64,000 bases of DNA from Toxoplasma gondii ME49 (taxonomy: Eukaryota > Apicomplexa > Conoidasida > Eucoccidiorida > Sarcocystidae), in NCBI RefSeq assembly GCF_000006565.2, contig NC_031467.1, positions 1,054,001 to 1,118,000 on the forward strand, written 5' to 3'. Position 1 is the first letter of the stretch. Each line of letters begins with the position of its first letter. The notes beneath the pieces are model-generated. The model saw only the letters and a program-made list of their open reading frames with translations, did no database searches and was not told the DNA's origin. Shown here piece after piece: positions 61,701 through 64,000 of this stretch. A program made the translations under genes and the position numbers.

Positions 61701-64000
61701 GCACCGCGTCCTCGCTTCCTTTCGTCGCTTCTCCTCGGAGCAACGCGCGTTTCCGAGTCTCAAAATGGACGACCTCTCCGATACTTCCCTGCCTCTGCCC
61801 TGCTCCTTCTCTCTCTCCGCGTGGTATCCAGCCGTCCTCTCTCGACTTCTGACGCGCCTCCTCCACGGCGGCGGCGTCTCTCCGTCTTCTGCCTTCCTTC
61901 CCGCGTCTTCTTCTGCGGGTCCGTCCTCTTCTTCGCTCTTGTCTGCTTCAACTTCTCGCGTCTGTTTGTCACCGGCCTCATCCGCGTCTCTGCTCTCGCG
62001 AGAGGCCGCGAGTGTCTCTGTGCCTGCGCGCTCCGTGTCCGGCGCCGGTCTGTCTCCTTCCGGGGGACCTCCTGTGGGGCGCGAGCCGAGACGCGAGGAG
62101 AGCGGCGGAGACGCCTTCTCGAGAGAGGCGAGAGCGGGCGTTTCCACGGTCGCGCCGGCGACTCTGCAACTCTGTCGCGCCGTGCTCTTTGCCTTCCACG
62201 CGGCTTTGAAGAAGTTCATGGTCGAGGCAGAGGTCGCTCGCCGCGTTTACCCCTCGGCGCTCTCCCTCACTGCCCAGCAAGTGGAGGCGGGCGCCTTCGC
62301 GCATGCACACGTGGCCGCGGAATTCGCTCGGTACTTGGCCGACTTGTCTCACTGCCTCTCCGAGCAGGCGGCGGGGAGACAGCCGTCTGCAGGACGAGAC
62401 GAAGAGAAAACGGCGGAAGAAGCGAGAGACGCAGGAGATGGAGAGAACGAAAGAGCGGAAGCGGAAGAGGGGGGAAAGGCCGACGACGACGAAGAAGAAG
62501 AAGAAGGGCAGAGAGAAGGCGGTGGAGAGACGGACGAAGAGGCCTTTTTCGTATCTTGGACTGTTTTGGAGGACAAAGAATCGTGTGTCAAAGCCGCACA
62601 AGCCCTTGCAGAGGGAGCCTCGAGCGCTGCGCATGCGGTTCGGCGTCTTGGCGCGACGAGGGTGCGGTCTTCTTCGTTTCTCCCCGGCTGGTCCTTTTCC
62701 AGAGGAGGGGGGACCCTCGAGCTCGCGAGAGGGAACAGCGCGGGCGACAGGCATGCGAGCTCGGACGGAGAACTCGTCTTCTTTCTAGGCAAGGCCTACC
62801 GGTGGCGAGCACAGTCACGCGAGGAAGGAGCTGCTGGGGACAGCGACTGCCCTGGGACTCGCTCGGCGGCGCAGCGAACAGCGGAGACAGAGTCGCGAGG
62901 GGAGACGAAACCTGGCTCGGCTCGAGCGGCTGCGGAGCCGCGCGCCATTCAAGTTTCCTGCGATGAGGAAGACTTGCTCTGCGCTCAAGTCAATGCTTTG
63001 ACGCAGCTGGTTCTCTTCTGCGCACAAGTCGAAACGCCGTTTGCCGCGCTCGCAACCGCAAGCCAGCGACGCAGAGAATCGCATGTGGGGAGACAGAGAG
63101 CCAGCGAACTGCGGAGACAGAGAGAAGAGACGCAAGTGAAGCGACAGGGAGAAGTCCGCGCGACAAGACAGCGGGGCATCGACCTGGGCAGACGGGAGCG
63201 AGAAGACTTCCTCTTCGACAGCGACTCGCACTCGGAGAAAAGTCTGTGCGTACCTCGAGCACGAGGGCAGACACTCAACGCAGAGGACGAGGGAAAGCGA
63301 CTGGTGCATGCAGGCGCCTGGAGCGACGAGGAGACACCGCAGTCTTCAAGAGAGCCGAGCCCTCTGAGGACGCAGAACGACGGGACCCGAGAGCGGCGGA
63401 GGCGAGAGCAGACGCGACCGGAAGTGAAGCATGCTTCTCCGTCACCGTCTTCTTTGTCAAAAGCCGAAGCGGACGAAGAGGAGGACGAAGATGTAGAAGA
63501 AAGTGCAGAAAGTCTGATTTGGAGAGAAGAGCTACGCGCCGGCTTTGCCCGAGAGGCCGCGAGGTTCGCGACTCTGGCTCAAGAGCTGAAAGATCGTCTC
63601 GTCGGACTTGTGACGGCAGACGCCGTGCACCGCATCCGATCCCAGTAAGAGTTTCTCTGTTTTCGGTAGCAGAGAACATTGGACTTTTGTGTTTGGTGCT
63701 CTGTTTTCTCGTTTTTTCTCGATCTGTGAATCCCTTGCAGTCCGTATCTCTTTTTGCTGGACCACTGACGTCTTTTTCTTTCCTCCGTTGTCTTCTTGGC
63801 TATGTCTCGTCTCTCCCCTTTCCGTGTCTTTCCGCTCTCTCTGCAGGCCGTTCATACCTTCCTTGCCTCTCTCTGCGGTCTTCGCTGCACTCTTGTCGCC
63901 TTCGCGAGAGGACGGGGCTCCGTCGCTTCTCTCGGCGTCACTGCGCCTCCTGCCCCAGTGTCGAGTCGCAGTTTGGGAGGCCTCGATGGCGCGCGTAGGC
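58702..64000 (+). CDS. Vps54-like GARP tethering-complex subunit, partial (runs off the right edge)
   Basis: GARP (Vps51-54) tethers endosome-derived vesicles at the Golgi. Exon 1 is 58702-63644 and exon 2 is 63847 to beyond the window. The CA|GTAAGA donor and CTGCAG|G acceptor keep the frame; 1699 residues are visible. Residues 1-470 are charged, with an almost pure Glu block at 369-471. A helical region starts near 550. VLPVFRGLLHSEFAGSLSL (844-862) resembles the Vps54 segment with LLSTSEFVGALDL. FFLGKAYRW (1360-1368) and LCAQVNALTQLVLFC correspond to IVEGQQYAVVGTVLLLI. LAQELKDRLVGLV, PFIPS and LLPQCRVAVWEASM align in order with Vps54 C-terminal KLVAIMDSLF, APVPS and LLPEEQTQMLFLRI. Long Ser- and Glu-rich inserts separate these blocks. 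The Vps54 assignment is by eye from family knowledge, and another tethering subunit is the main alternative. Unspliced RNA would stop at TAA 63646. Confidence 0.65.
59806..60114. repeat. GAAGAGGAG trinucleotide-rich tract encoding poly-Glu
   Basis: About 310 bp of GAA/GAG codons with periodic GCA or GTA, read as (A/V)EEEEEE units in the Vps54-like protein. The units are 24 to 27 bp in places, which points to slippage within a minisatellite. Confidence 0.93.

Overview
The window looks like nuclear DNA of a coccidian apicomplexan, most probably Toxoplasma gondii or a very close relative. The reasons are: intron-rich genes with canonical GT/AG junctions and short exons; long low-complexity Ser, Glu and Pro tracts inside otherwise conserved proteins; many (TA)n, (TACA)n and (GATA)n tracts in introns and spacers; frequent TGCATGC(A) motifs; and a rhomboid gene whose ten exons splice to exactly 841 codons, the size I recall for Toxoplasma ROM5. 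All exon models here were built by hand from reading frame, splice-site and phase agreement, with no transcript data.

Layout, left to right. 1126-5712 (-): eIF3g, nine coding exons, 280 aa. 5713-8381: divergent spacer holding a 22-bp minisatellite. 8382-16438 (+): the rhomboid protease ROM5, ten exons. 16439-18950: convergent spacer. 18951-25243 (-): the Clp1 polyadenylation-factor/RNA-kinase family gene, eight exons. 25244-29311: spacer without a recognisable gene. 29312-35755 (-): a two-RRM protein with a very large RS domain (SREK1-like), seven exons, 1151 aa. 35756-39315: divergent spacer. 39316-42315 (+): single-exon 999-aa RING-finger protein. 42316-45371: convergent spacer. 45372-53620 (-): Sec16, six exons, 2142 aa, with a 23-copy Pro-rich repeat. 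53621-58701: divergent spacer with an AT-richer stretch. 58702 to the window end (+): a Vps54-like GARP subunit with a 100-residue acidic block, running off the right edge.

Functionally this is a housekeeping segment and not a gene cluster. It covers translation initiation (eIF3g), mRNA 3'-end formation and splicing (Clp1, SR protein), membrane traffic at ER exit sites and Golgi (Sec16, Vps54-like), ubiquitin transfer (RING) and a surface intramembrane protease linked to invasion (ROM5). The most interesting departures from the families are: an eIF3g without its zinc knuckle and with a 10-nt first coding exon; a Clp1 that lacks the RNA-clasp Trp region, as in the inactive yeast protein; a RING domain split by about 127 residues between zinc ligands 2 and 3; and two genes whose splice donors carry an immediate in-frame stop. 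I found no convincing tRNA, rRNA, CRISPR or mobile element.
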